The notes under the pieces were generated by a model. It was not told where the DNA came from. It saw only the letters and a list, made by a program, of their open reading frames with translations, and ran no database searches. Made by a program: the position numbers and the translations under genes. DNA of 44,605 bases from Bacteroidales bacterium. GTDB taxonomy: Bacteria; Bacteroidota; Bacteroidia; Bacteroidales; UBA932. Below, in pieces: positions 32,501 through 39,332 of this stretch (its first letter is position 1; each line of letters begins with the position of its first letter). Where the stretch lies: assembly GCA_017443465.1 (NCBI GenBank), contig JAFRXO010000057.1:1-44605 (forward strand), written 5' to 3'.

Positions 32501-32655
32501 TCGGCTCCGATGTCCAACGGCCTCTGGCCACCGTCATCGTTTACGGTCTACTGTTCTCCACCGTTATCACCTTGTATATCCTTCCAACCCTTTATTACCA
32601 GATGGAAAGCCGTCGGGAACAAAAAACAGTTACGAAAGATGAAGATGATTTCTAA
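29554..32655 (+). CDS. Heavy-metal efflux RND transporter (CusA/CzcA family)
   Basis: A 1,033-residue inner-membrane proton antiporter. The HME-RND signature in TM4 reads LSLGAIDFGILVDGAIVMTE (residues 390-409) with Asp396, Asp402 and Glu409 at the spacing of the proton-relay residues of CzcA. The N-terminus (MKGLITFVLKRRGLIAV) gives TM1, followed by the porter loop with PGLAAEEVEQQITIPLE, and the second half starts near ITVGKDFLPNLDEGG. Two large periplasmic loops and 12 helices are expected. Known members export Cu+/Ag+ (CusA) or Co/Zn/Cd (CzcA); I cannot decide between these without aligning the metal-site Met residues. It overlaps the next gene by 17 bases. Confidence 0.95.
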   Translation: MKGLITFVLKRRGLIAVIYVVLALFGFYSWTRLSIDAYPDIADVTVQVVTQVPGLAAEEVEQQITIPLERALNGIPSLDMMRSKNAFGLSIIVLVFQDGTEDYWARQRVSECIGGVELPYGAEPELNPLTSPTGEIYRYVLVSKNHSLRELTDINKWTVIPALQQIQGVAAVSNYGGLTTQYQIEIDPQRLIEYDLSLSDVEEALENNNANAGGSMISVGEISYVVRGVGLIQDLEDMGGIVVKNEGGIPVFLRDLGELRYGNLERKGILGYIDDEISFGDGVEGIIQMLRYQNPSEVLAKVHKVVDELNREGLPEGVEIRTFMDRTNLVNTTLSTVEHTLFFGMLLVIGILLIFLGSLKSALVVAATIPISLLIAFILMHLTGIPANLLSLGAIDFGILVDGAIVMTETILKLREEDPSKPLHGKETLGRVIEVAKPIFFATLIIIVAYMPLFAFERIEKKLFTPMAFTVGYALAGALSVALLLIPGLAYSIYRRPQKVYYNKTLERMNSAYRKQTDSLIDTPKKIFTGIAVVLAAVIVMIITVGKDFLPNLDEGGIWIQVQTPPGISLEKSTAMADELRTKLKGFEEVTYVMTQVGRDDEGAEAFTSSHIEVCVGLKPYSKWKRGKDKEDLVSQMADTIALMPGYSVGFSQPIIDMVMDQIAGSHSDLAMKVYGEDLAEDRRIAEEVQRIISGISGATDVVIDQEPPLPQLQITTDREKIAYYGVNIADVAQLIETAIGGRAVSQVYIGNRVYDVICRFREDVRDTPEKIAALTLTAADGSRIPLSAVAEVTTKLGASSISREMAKRHLTVRVNLRGKDLTTFLNEADALIRDQVKYDHTSYTLKWDGQFENQRRAYTRLALIIPFVLAIMFILLYGAFRDFRQAGLLIVLLPLALFGGLLALNVRGMTFNVSSAIGFIALFGLTIQNGVIMISHINHLRQRGMQLRQAVIEGASHRLRPVLMTATVAILGLLPASMVTGIGSDVQRPLATVIVYGLLFSTVITLYILPTLYYQMESRREQKTVTKDEDDF

Positions 32656-33877
32656 GCTGTCGTCCGCCCTGCTCCTCCTGTGCCTCAGCACCCATATGAC
32701 CGGAGCCCAGGACTATCACGAATATATGAATGCCGTGGAGAGGCAGAATGCCGCATATCTTGCTGAAAAGTATCAGATAGATATCGCACAGGCACTTACG
32801 GCTGCCGCCTCAGTATTCAACGACCCTACTCTCTCAATAGCATACGGAAACAACCAGGACTGGTCACTTCAGATGGGACAGTCGGTTGAAACCGAAATCG
32901 CTTATTCATTCAGCCTTGGCAATGTACGAAAGGCGCGGATGAACGTTGCAAAAAGTGAGGAAGAAATCACCCGTGCTGCGATAGACGACTGGCTCCGCAA
33001 CCTCAAGGCAGACGCCACGATCGCATGGGTACATGCGCAGGAAGCCCGCTCTCTGGCAGATGTGAAACGCTCATCATATGAAAGCATGCTCAAGGTGGCA
33101 GATTCTGACAGCACACGTGCCTCATTGGGCGACGGAAGCCGCATCGACGCTAAGCAGTCCCGCATCGAATCACGTGCCCTGTATGCCGATTATCTCTCAG
33201 CCGAGGCAGATTACGAAAATGCCTTGCAGGCACTTTCGCTCTATGCCGGAGGCATGCAGATAAAAGAAGTGGGCGTTAATGACATACTGCTTCCCATCCC
33301 GTCGTTCTCTCCGGATGATCTGGTGGATATTGCCTTGGACAACCGTGCGGACCTGAGGGCCGCAGAACTTTCACGAACCCTGTCCAAGCGGAACCAGGCT
33401 TTGGTGAATGCCACACGCGCACCCGAGATAGAGCTGAACGCAGGCTATTCCTACAACACCGAAGTACGCAATGAAATCGCGCCTGCACCACTGTTCCACG
33501 GACTTACCGTGGGAGTCGCATTTCCTCTGAAATTCTCGAGATTCAACCGCGGAGAGAAAGTGGCGGCGGAAAAGGCAGTCCAGCAGGCAGAATCCGCATA
33601 TGAAGCTGCACAGCAGCAGATTATCTCCGAAGTGAAACAGGCATGGGTCTCTTGGCAGGCAGCAAACAGGGTCGCAAAGGAATGCTCCTCCTCAATGCTT
33701 GAAGATGCTGAATCCATCCTCGAAAGCCGTCGCGCGGCTTACATGCAGGGAGATTCATCCCTTCTCGACTATCTTATGGCTGTAAGGGTCTATAACGACA
33801 CAGCCGAACAGTGCATTGCAGCCCGCTCCGGTCTCACTACTGCGACAGCCGAACTCCTCCGCGCCATAGGACTTTAA
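32639..33877 (+). CDS. Outer-membrane efflux protein (TolC/CusC family)
   Basis: A 412-residue exported protein with signal peptide MKMISKLSSALLLLCLSTHMTGAQ. It has the paired OEP repeats of TolC-like channels: long coiled-coil helices rich in Ala, Glu and Gln (ALTAAASVFNDPTLSIAYGN, AAEKAVQQAESAYEAAQQQI) and a leading GNNQDWSLQMGQSVETEI strand. It completes the RND tripartite pump. The start at 32639 lies inside the pump's last codons (17-base overlap, consistent with translational coupling); a second ATG at 32645 is possible, while the longer frame to 32510 has no leader. A weak 5-bp hairpin follows the stop at 33878-33890. Confidence 0.92.
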   Translation: MKMISKLSSALLLLCLSTHMTGAQDYHEYMNAVERQNAAYLAEKYQIDIAQALTAAASVFNDPTLSIAYGNNQDWSLQMGQSVETEIAYSFSLGNVRKARMNVAKSEEEITRAAIDDWLRNLKADATIAWVHAQEARSLADVKRSSYESMLKVADSDSTRASLGDGSRIDAKQSRIESRALYADYLSAEADYENALQALSLYAGGMQIKEVGVNDILLPIPSFSPDDLVDIALDNRADLRAAELSRTLSKRNQALVNATRAPEIELNAGYSYNTEVRNEIAPAPLFHGLTVGVAFPLKFSRFNRGEKVAAEKAVQQAESAYEAAQQQIISEVKQAWVSWQAANRVAKECSSSMLEDAESILESRRAAYMQGDSSLLDYLMAVRVYNDTAEQCIAARSGLTTATAELLRAIGL

Positions 33878-33906
33878 AACAGCGGCTGTTATTAGCGAAT
33901 ATTGTT

Positions 33907-33914
33907 TATCTTTG
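33907..33914 (+). promoter_or_regulatory. -7 promoter element of the lyase-esterase-GntP operon
   Basis: TATCTTTG matches TAnnTTTG exactly. The ATG at 33953 is 38 bases downstream. No clear TTTG is seen 19-20 bases upstream (TGTT only), so activation may be needed. Confidence 0.5.
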
Positions 33915-33952
33915 TTATTGAGATAAACACTAGTCAGCTGATAATAACCGAT

Positions 33953-35878
33953 ATGAAAAAAATCATCTCCATCGCATTGTTTATTCTGGCATATGCGGTT
34001 GCCCTGCATGCACAGAATGAATACATTACTGAGCAGACCCGTATCCCGGACCATCCCCGCATCCTGCTTCTCAAAGGCGAAGAGAAAGCATTGAAGAAGA
34101 ACATCGCAAAAGATCCGTTCTGGACGAGTTTCCACCAGACCATCCTGAATACGGCAGACGTTATTCTTGATGAGCCTGTCAATGAAAGGATCGTTACCGG
34201 CCGCCGTCTGCTCCCTATATGTCATGACAATCTTAAACGCATATTATACCTGAGCTATGCGTACCGCATGACCGGGGACAAGAAATACGCGAAACGTGCG
34301 GAAGCAGAGATGCTGAAGGCAGCGACATTCTCGGACTGGAACCCGTCGCACTTCCTTGACACATCGGAGATGACCATGGCCCTTGCTATTGGTTATGACT
34401 GGCTGTACAGTGTGCTGTCCACTCAGTCAAAGGCAATCATAGCCAAGGCAATACGCGAAAAAGGCCTGGATCTTTCATGCGACAGCAAGCTCAACGGCTT
34501 CCTCAAAGCGGTGAACAACTGGAACCAGGTCTGCAACGCAGGCATGTCATATGGCGCTTTGGCCATATGGGAGAATGATCCCGCATTCTCAAGGATGATT
34601 GTCAACAGGGCTGTCGAGACAATCCAGCCATCGATGAGCGTATATACTCCGAACGGGGCATATCCTGAAGGCGCCGGATACTGGGAATACGGGACCACCT
34701 TCAATGTGCTGTTCATCAGCGAACTCGAGAAGGTTTTCAAGACCGACTTCGGCCTGAGCAGTCTGCCCGGATTCCTCAAGACCGGAGAGTACATCCTTAA
34801 CATGGTATCCCCCGGACTGCAGAATTTCGCATTCTCGGATTGCGTGCGTAAAGGCACTTTCAAGCCTGCCCTGTTCTGGTTCTATGACAAGACCAAGGAC
34901 GATTCCATCCTCTACCGGCAGGCTTCCATGTATGACTGGGATTTCAAGAAGGTTGAAAGGAACGGGAAAGAGTACCCGATCATATACACTGAGTTCGATA
35001 CCAATCTGAAGCGGCAGGCCAGCACCGGGAAGCTGTTTGCTCCCATCACTCTGATCTGGGGAGCGACGGCTTCAATCTCAAATCCTTCTACGCCTAAAGC
35101 TTTGAATTACAAAGCCGATGGAGAGACTCCGGTATGTATCATGCGCTCTTCCTGGACTGACCCAGGTGCTTCCTATATTGCAGTGAAAGGAGGAAAAGCT
35201 TCCAGCAGCCATGCACATATGGACGTAGGAAGCTTCGTCTATGAGTCCGACGGTGTCATGTGGGCAATCGACATGGGTATCGAGGATTATAACAAACTGG
35301 AAGTAGCCGGAGTGTCGGGCCTGTGGGGAAGGACCCAGGATGCACAGCGCTGGGATGTCTTCAGGTATAATAACTTCGCCCATAACACCTTGACTTTCAA
35401 TAAATCCCTGCAGCTCGTAAAAGGTCACGCCACGATTGAGAGATTTGTAGAAGGAGACGGTCAGTCAACGGCGGTGATCGACCTGACCAGCGTATATGAC
35501 GACCAGGTCAGCGGGGTGAAACGCGCAGTGTCCCTTGTCGGCAAACGGGATGCAGTAATCGAGGATCAGGTCAAATCGACCGGCCGCTTCACGATGCTCA
35601 CATGGACCCTCGTCACAGAAGCATCTGTGTCACAGGTAAATGACCATATGCTTCTTTTGGAAAAAGACGGCAAGAAAATGTATATGAAGGTCGATTGTCC
35701 TACTGATATCCGCTGGGATGTCCATCCTGCAACCCCGATCTTCAGCTATGATTCCCCGAATCCCGGAGTGACCATCATATGCTTCAACACCGACCTTGGG
35801 CTGAACGCCGCCCAGACTGTCAAGGTCACACTGACTCCCGATGCCGGAAAGGCAGCTCCTTACAATCCGATTTTTTAA
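33953..35878 (+). CDS. Heparinase II/III-family polysaccharide lyase-like protein
   Basis: A 641-residue secreted protein with signal peptide MKKIISIALFILAYAVALHAQ. Residues about 25-370 are an (alpha/alpha) toroid with NNWNQVCNAGMSYGALAIW and GAYPEGAGYWEYGTTFNVLF, and residues about 385-635 the heparinase II/III-like beta-sandwich with SSSHAHMDVGSFVYESDG and WAIDMGIEDYNKLE. These are the conserved stretches of heparinase II-like lyases (PL12/PL21-type fold), including the Asn, Tyr and His expected at the active site. Substrate (heparin/heparan, alginate, or another uronate glycan) is not decided by this. The start at 33953 follows the promoter and gives the leader; an earlier start at 33902 lies upstream of the promoter element. 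It leads an operon with an esterase and a GntP transporter. Confidence 0.85.
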   Translation: MKKIISIALFILAYAVALHAQNEYITEQTRIPDHPRILLLKGEEKALKKNIAKDPFWTSFHQTILNTADVILDEPVNERIVTGRRLLPICHDNLKRILYLSYAYRMTGDKKYAKRAEAEMLKAATFSDWNPSHFLDTSEMTMALAIGYDWLYSVLSTQSKAIIAKAIREKGLDLSCDSKLNGFLKAVNNWNQVCNAGMSYGALAIWENDPAFSRMIVNRAVETIQPSMSVYTPNGAYPEGAGYWEYGTTFNVLFISELEKVFKTDFGLSSLPGFLKTGEYILNMVSPGLQNFAFSDCVRKGTFKPALFWFYDKTKDDSILYRQASMYDWDFKKVERNGKEYPIIYTEFDTNLKRQASTGKLFAPITLIWGATASISNPSTPKALNYKADGETPVCIMRSSWTDPGASYIAVKGGKASSSHAHMDVGSFVYESDGVMWAIDMGIEDYNKLEVAGVSGLWGRTQDAQRWDVFRYNNFAHNTLTFNKSLQLVKGHATIERFVEGDGQSTAVIDLTSVYDDQVSGVKRAVSLVGKRDAVIEDQVKSTGRFTMLTWTLVTEASVSQVNDHMLLLEKDGKKMYMKVDCPTDIRWDVHPATPIFSYDSPNPGVTIICFNTDLGLNAAQTVKVTLTPDAGKAAPYNPIF

Positions 35879-35889
35879 TCCGAAAGCAT

Positions 35890-36744
35890 ATGTTCAAGAA
35901 ATATTTACTTCTCATTGCATTAGCGCTCCTTCCCTCCGTCCTCCTCGCCCAGCAGACCTTCGTCCATCCGTGGCAGGGAGCGTGGGTTGCGTTTTTCGGA
36001 GACTCCATTACCGATTCCAGGGTTGTACCCGGCACCTCGCGTGAGATCCCCCTGGACCACGACTGGACAGGGATCCAGGACAACCACTATTGGGGCTATC
36101 TCCAGGAATGGCTTGGGATCCATCCGCTTGTCTATGGAGTCAACGGGCGCCAATGGGATAACATCCCGGAACAAGCAAAAAATCTTAATGCCGAACATGG
36201 CGACAATTTCGACGCGATAACCATATTCATCGGAACGAACGACTACAACGCCGGAATCCCGCTCGGAGAATGGTACGACAAGACAACTGAAAAGGTCATC
36301 GCAGCCAGGGGACATGAACCGGCTGAGATCATGATGGTCAAGAGAAGCCCTTCAATGGACGGGAACACCCTGAGAGGAAGGATTAATATAGCTATCAGCA
36401 CATTGAAGCAATTGTTCCCCGAAAAGCAGATTGTTATCCTTACTCCGGTCCACAGGGCATATGCCAAATTCGGAGAAAAAAACATCCAGCCGGCGGAGTG
36501 CTACCCTAACAGGCTCGGACTTTATATCAGTGATTATGTGGAAGCGATAAAAGAGACTGCAAATGTCTGGAGCATCCCTGTAATCGACCTCAACGCCCTC
36601 TGCGGATTGAACCCGATGATTGAAGAGCACGTCCAGTACTTCGCCAATCCCGAGACCGACAGGCTCCATCCCAGCGCCAAAGGTCACGAGCGGATTGCCA
36701 AGACCCTTATGTATCAACTCCTTACGCTCCCCTGCCGACTCTAA
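35890..36744 (+). CDS. Secreted SGNH/GDSL-family hydrolase
   Basis: A 284-residue exported protein with signal peptide MFKKYLLLIALALLPSVLLA. Block I is AFFGDSITDS (catalytic Ser), block III IFIGTNDYNAG (Asn), and block V DRLHPSAKGHERIA (Asp and His): a complete SGNH site. Members with this layout are carbohydrate esterases or lipases; beside a polysaccharide lyase, deacetylation of the substrate is the likely role, as inference. The start (in a CATATG) is 11 bases after the lyase stop; the frame extends further upstream inside the lyase gene but without a leader. The GntP gene follows by 12 bases. Confidence 0.9.
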   Translation: MFKKYLLLIALALLPSVLLAQQTFVHPWQGAWVAFFGDSITDSRVVPGTSREIPLDHDWTGIQDNHYWGYLQEWLGIHPLVYGVNGRQWDNIPEQAKNLNAEHGDNFDAITIFIGTNDYNAGIPLGEWYDKTTEKVIAARGHEPAEIMMVKRSPSMDGNTLRGRINIAISTLKQLFPEKQIVILTPVHRAYAKFGEKNIQPAECYPNRLGLYISDYVEAIKETANVWSIPVIDLNALCGLNPMIEEHVQYFANPETDRLHPSAKGHERIAKTLMYQLLTLPCRL

Positions 36745-36756
36745 ATCACAAGACAT

Positions 36757-38109
36757 ATGACAGGCATTCCTCTCCTGATCGCATTCGTCGCGTCGATACT
36801 TCTGATGCTCCTGATGATTTCCAGATGGAAGGTGCATCCCTTCCTGAGCATCATGATAGTGTCCCTTCTCCTGGCCCTCCTGTCCGGCATCCCCCTCACA
36901 CAGGTCCCTAAAGTGATAGGAGAAGGCTTTTCAGCGACATTCACCTCAATCGGCATAGTGATTATCCTTGGAGCCCTTATAGGCAAGATCCTGGAGAAAA
37001 CCGGAGCCGCATTGACCTTGGCTGATTTCGTGATCCGCCTTGTCGGCGACCGCCGCCCGGGCCTTGCCATGGAATTGATGGGCTGGGTAGTTTCCGTCCC
37101 CGTTTTCTGTGACAGCGGTTTCGTCATACTGAATCCGATCAGGAAGGCTCTCGCGAAGAGGACAGCCACCAGCAGCGCGACTTTGACCGTCTGCCTGGCC
37201 TGCGGCCTGTATATTTCCCACGTTTTCATTCCTCCTACACCTGGCCCTATCGCTGCCGCACAGAGCCTTGGTATCGGCGAGAATCTTCTCCTCCTGATGG
37301 GCCTTGGGACAGCCGTTTCAGTGTTTCCGCTCGTTGCTGGCTACATATATGCACATTATATCGGGAAGAAGGTAGAGAGCACGGATGACAATCCTTCGGA
37401 CATAGTGGAGACATATGAGGCGATGAAAGCATCATATGGCAGATTACCGGGTACGGCCGCTTCATTCTCTCCACTGCTGGTCCCCATCCTTCTGATGGCA
37501 CTCAGTTCGGTTGCCTCGATGCTCCACTGGAGCGGCGCAGCAGGAAATCTCTGCATATTCCTGGGCAACCCGATGATTGCGCTGTCAATTGGTACATTGC
37601 TCTCATTCATGCTGTTCGCGCGCTTCGGAAAGCGCTCCGAAATGCATTCCCTCACAGACGAAACACTGCGTACCGTAGGACCGATACTCTTCGTTACGGC
37701 AGCCGGAAGTGTCCTCGGACGTGTGATCGCGGTAAGCGGCCTGATGGATTTCATAACAGAACATGCACCGGCTCTTCGGACCATGGGAATCCTCTTCCCG
37801 TTCCTGGTAGCCGCGATCTTCAAGAGCGCCCAGGGATCATCAACCGTGGCAATTACCACCACGGCAGGCCTGATATCTCCTCTGCTCCCGGCCTTGGGCC
37901 TCGTTTCGCCGGTGGAAATCTCCCTGGCAGTGCTTTCAATCGGAGCAGGAGCCATGACTGTATCCCACGCCAACGACTCTTATTTCTGGGTAGTCAGCCG
38001 TTTCGGAGGCCTCACTGTAGAAGATGGTTACAGGGCACACACCATGGCTACCCTGATATTGGGCCTCTCCTCAATTGCAGGCATATTCCTGATAAGCCTG
38101 GTGATCTGA
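36757..38109 (+). CDS. GntP-family gluconate/organic-acid permease
   Basis: A 450-residue inner-membrane transporter with about 12-14 helices. GntP-family stretches include ILGALIGKILEKTGAALTLA, GFVILNPIRKALAKRT, VFIPPTPGPIAAAQSLGIG, and FKSAQGSSTVAITTTAGLI in the C-terminal half, with GAGAMTVSHANDSYFWVVS. Family members carry gluconate and related sugar acids by proton symport. In an operon with a lyase and an esterase it could import released uronate-derived acids; this is inference, since no gluconate or uronate catabolic gene is present in the window. The start ATG lies in a CATATG. It converges on deoD with 3 bases between stops. Confidence 0.92.
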   Translation: MTGIPLLIAFVASILLMLLMISRWKVHPFLSIMIVSLLLALLSGIPLTQVPKVIGEGFSATFTSIGIVIILGALIGKILEKTGAALTLADFVIRLVGDRRPGLAMELMGWVVSVPVFCDSGFVILNPIRKALAKRTATSSATLTVCLACGLYISHVFIPPTPGPIAAAQSLGIGENLLLLMGLGTAVSVFPLVAGYIYAHYIGKKVESTDDNPSDIVETYEAMKASYGRLPGTAASFSPLLVPILLMALSSVASMLHWSGAAGNLCIFLGNPMIALSIGTLLSFMLFARFGKRSEMHSLTDETLRTVGPILFVTAAGSVLGRVIAVSGLMDFITEHAPALRTMGILFPFLVAAIFKSAQGSSTVAITTTAGLISPLLPALGLVSPVEISLAVLSIGAGAMTVSHANDSYFWVVSRFGGLTVEDGYRAHTMATLILGLSSIAGIFLISLVI

Positions 38110-38112
38110 TTG

Positions 38113-38826
38113 TCAGGCTATCTCAAGCGCGATTTTGATCATATTGTTAAGACCGGTTGCACGCTGCTCGGGAGGAAGCTGTTCGCCGGTGATCGTGTTG
38201 TCGCTGACGCTCAGGATAGCAAGCGCTTTTTTGCCGCTGACTGCAGCATTAAGGTACAGGCCATATGCTTCCATCTCGACGGCCAGCACTCCGATCTTCG
38301 CCCACACGCCCTGGTTCTTTCCCTGGTTGTAGAAGATGTCGGAAGTCATCACGTTGCCGACCTCGTACTCCAGCCCTGCCTTCTCGGCCTGGTCAACAGC
38401 TTTGCGCAGAAGGCTGAAATCCGCTATGGCAGAATAGTTTCCAGGAATGTCCCTCTCAGATCCATAGTTGGAATCGGTGCAGGCTCCCTGTGCGATAACA
38501 AGGCTTCCAAGCTTGACTTCAGGCTTGTAGGAACCGCAGGTACCAATGCGGATTATCCTCTCTACACCGTAGAAGTTGAACAGTTCCCAGGTGTAGATCC
38601 CGATTGAAGGGATTCCCATTCCATGCGCCTGTACGGACACCTTCTTTCCTTTGTAGGTACCGGTGTAGCCATATGCACCGCGGATGTCGTTGTAAAGGAC
38701 GGGGTTTTCGAGGAAATTCTCTGCGATATATTTGACGCGGAGCGGGTCTCCGGCCATTATGACAGTCTTGGCGATTTCGCCGTATTTCGCCGCATTATGC
38801 GGGGTTGGAGTATTCTTCTTGCTCAT
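38113..38826 (-). CDS. deoD: Purine nucleoside phosphorylase, DeoD type
   Basis: A 237-residue cytoplasmic enzyme that converts purine (deoxy)nucleosides and phosphate to free base and (deoxy)ribose 1-phosphate. The DeoD signatures are present: MAGDPLRVKYIAE (phosphate-binding Arg), GMGIPSIGIYTWEL, RIGTCGSYKPEVKLG, AVEMEAYGLY (ribose-binding Glu) and SVSDNTITGE (base-binding Asp). Length is as in E. coli DeoD. The ATG at 38824-38826 lies in a CATATG, 22 bases after a -7 element on this strand. It is a single gene, divergent from the six-gene operon. Confidence 0.95.
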   Translation of the reverse strand: MSKKNTPTPHNAAKYGEIAKTVIMAGDPLRVKYIAENFLENPVLYNDIRGAYGYTGTYKGKKVSVQAHGMGIPSIGIYTWELFNFYGVERIIRIGTCGSYKPEVKLGSLVIAQGACTDSNYGSERDIPGNYSAIADFSLLRKAVDQAEKAGLEYEVGNVMTSDIFYNQGKNQGVWAKIGVLAVEMEAYGLYLNAAVSGKKALAILSVSDNTITGEQLPPEQRATGLNNMIKIALEIA

Positions 38827-38848
38827 ATGGTTGTGATTAGTACGAATA

Positions 38849-38856
38849 CAAATCTA
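38849..38856 (-). promoter_or_regulatory. -7 promoter element of deoD
   Basis: On the minus strand TAGATTTG, an exact TAnnTTTG, 22 bases before the deoD ATG. No strong -33 element is visible. Confidence 0.5.
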
Positions 38857-38886
38857 AGAAATTTCGTCTAAATAATGAAGAATTCG

Positions 38887-38894
38887 TATATTTG
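38887..38894 (+). promoter_or_regulatory. -7 promoter element of the AmmeMemoRadiSam/GH125 operon
   Basis: TATATTTG matches TAnnTTTG, with TTTC about 21 bases upstream as a weak -33. It ends 6 bases before the first ATG (38901) of the repeat protein, so the operon mRNA would have almost no leader. Downstream gene spacings are 15, 1, -1, 7 and 11 bases, so this promoter may serve all six genes. Confidence 0.5.
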
Positions 38895-38900
38895 AATGTT

Positions 38901-39317
38901 ATGATGAAAAGACTCCTGAACATACTTCTACCCATATGTATCCTTCTCATCGGGACCGGTGCATATGCCCAGCGCATCACTGACTCGGGCTTCAGGACGA
39001 TCGCGCATCTGAAGTCCGACGGGACAATCCAGGACGCATCTTTCAAAGTATCAGGCTATTTCAAGAAGGACGGGACGATCCAGGATTCTTCTTTCAGGAC
39101 AATCGGCTACCTGAAGGATAACGGAGCCGTCCAGGACAGGTCATTCCGGACCATAGGGTACATCAAGGCTGACGGCACGGTGCAAGACTCCGGATTCAGG
39201 ACCATAGGATATGTCCGCAAAGACGGAATCATCCAAGATGCCTCTTTCCGTACCATAGGCCACGCAGACGGCATCCCGCTGAAATGGGCCGCATACTTTT
39301 TCTTTTTCCAAAACTGA
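38901..39317 (+). CDS. Secreted 5-fold beta-flower-like repeat protein
   Basis: A 138-residue exported protein with leader MMKRLLNILLPICILLIG ending GAYAQ. The mature part is nearly all tandem repeats of 17 residues with consensus (T/I)xQDxSFRTIGYxKxDG (residues 25-124), closing with GIPLKWAAYFFFFQN. This matches the 5-fold beta-flower-type proteins of Bacteroidota, in which Thr-Ile-Gly-x-(I)-x-x-Asp-Gly-x-(V) repeats end in an aromatic strand. Biological role unknown. Start could be the second ATG at 38904. It is the first gene of the operon containing GH125 and the AmmeMemoRadiSam genes, 15 bases before GH125. Confidence 0.75.
   Translation: MMKRLLNILLPICILLIGTGAYAQRITDSGFRTIAHLKSDGTIQDASFKVSGYFKKDGTIQDSSFRTIGYLKDNGAVQDRSFRTIGYIKADGTVQDSGFRTIGYVRKDGIIQDASFRTIGHADGIPLKWAAYFFFFQN
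38973..39272 (+). repeat. Tandem 51-base coding repeats
   Basis: Five complete 51-base units (38973-39023, 39024-39074, 39075-39125, 39126-39176, 39177-39227) and one shorter unit (39228-39272) encode 17-residue repeats in frame. Units 3 to 5 are the most alike (CAGGA...TTC.GGAC.AT.GG), suggesting duplication within the gene. Confidence 0.8.
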
Positions 39318-39332
39318 GGAACGAATAAACAT

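Noticed and set aside
33878-33890. AACAG/CTGTT hairpin after the outer-membrane efflux gene
   Set aside because: Only 5 bp, with a 3-base loop and no T-tract; too weak to call a terminator.
38101-38200. Search for a terminator between convergent gntP-family and deoD genes
   Set aside because: Only a 5-bp CAGGC/GCCTG pairing with a 13-base loop was seen near 38078; not convincing.
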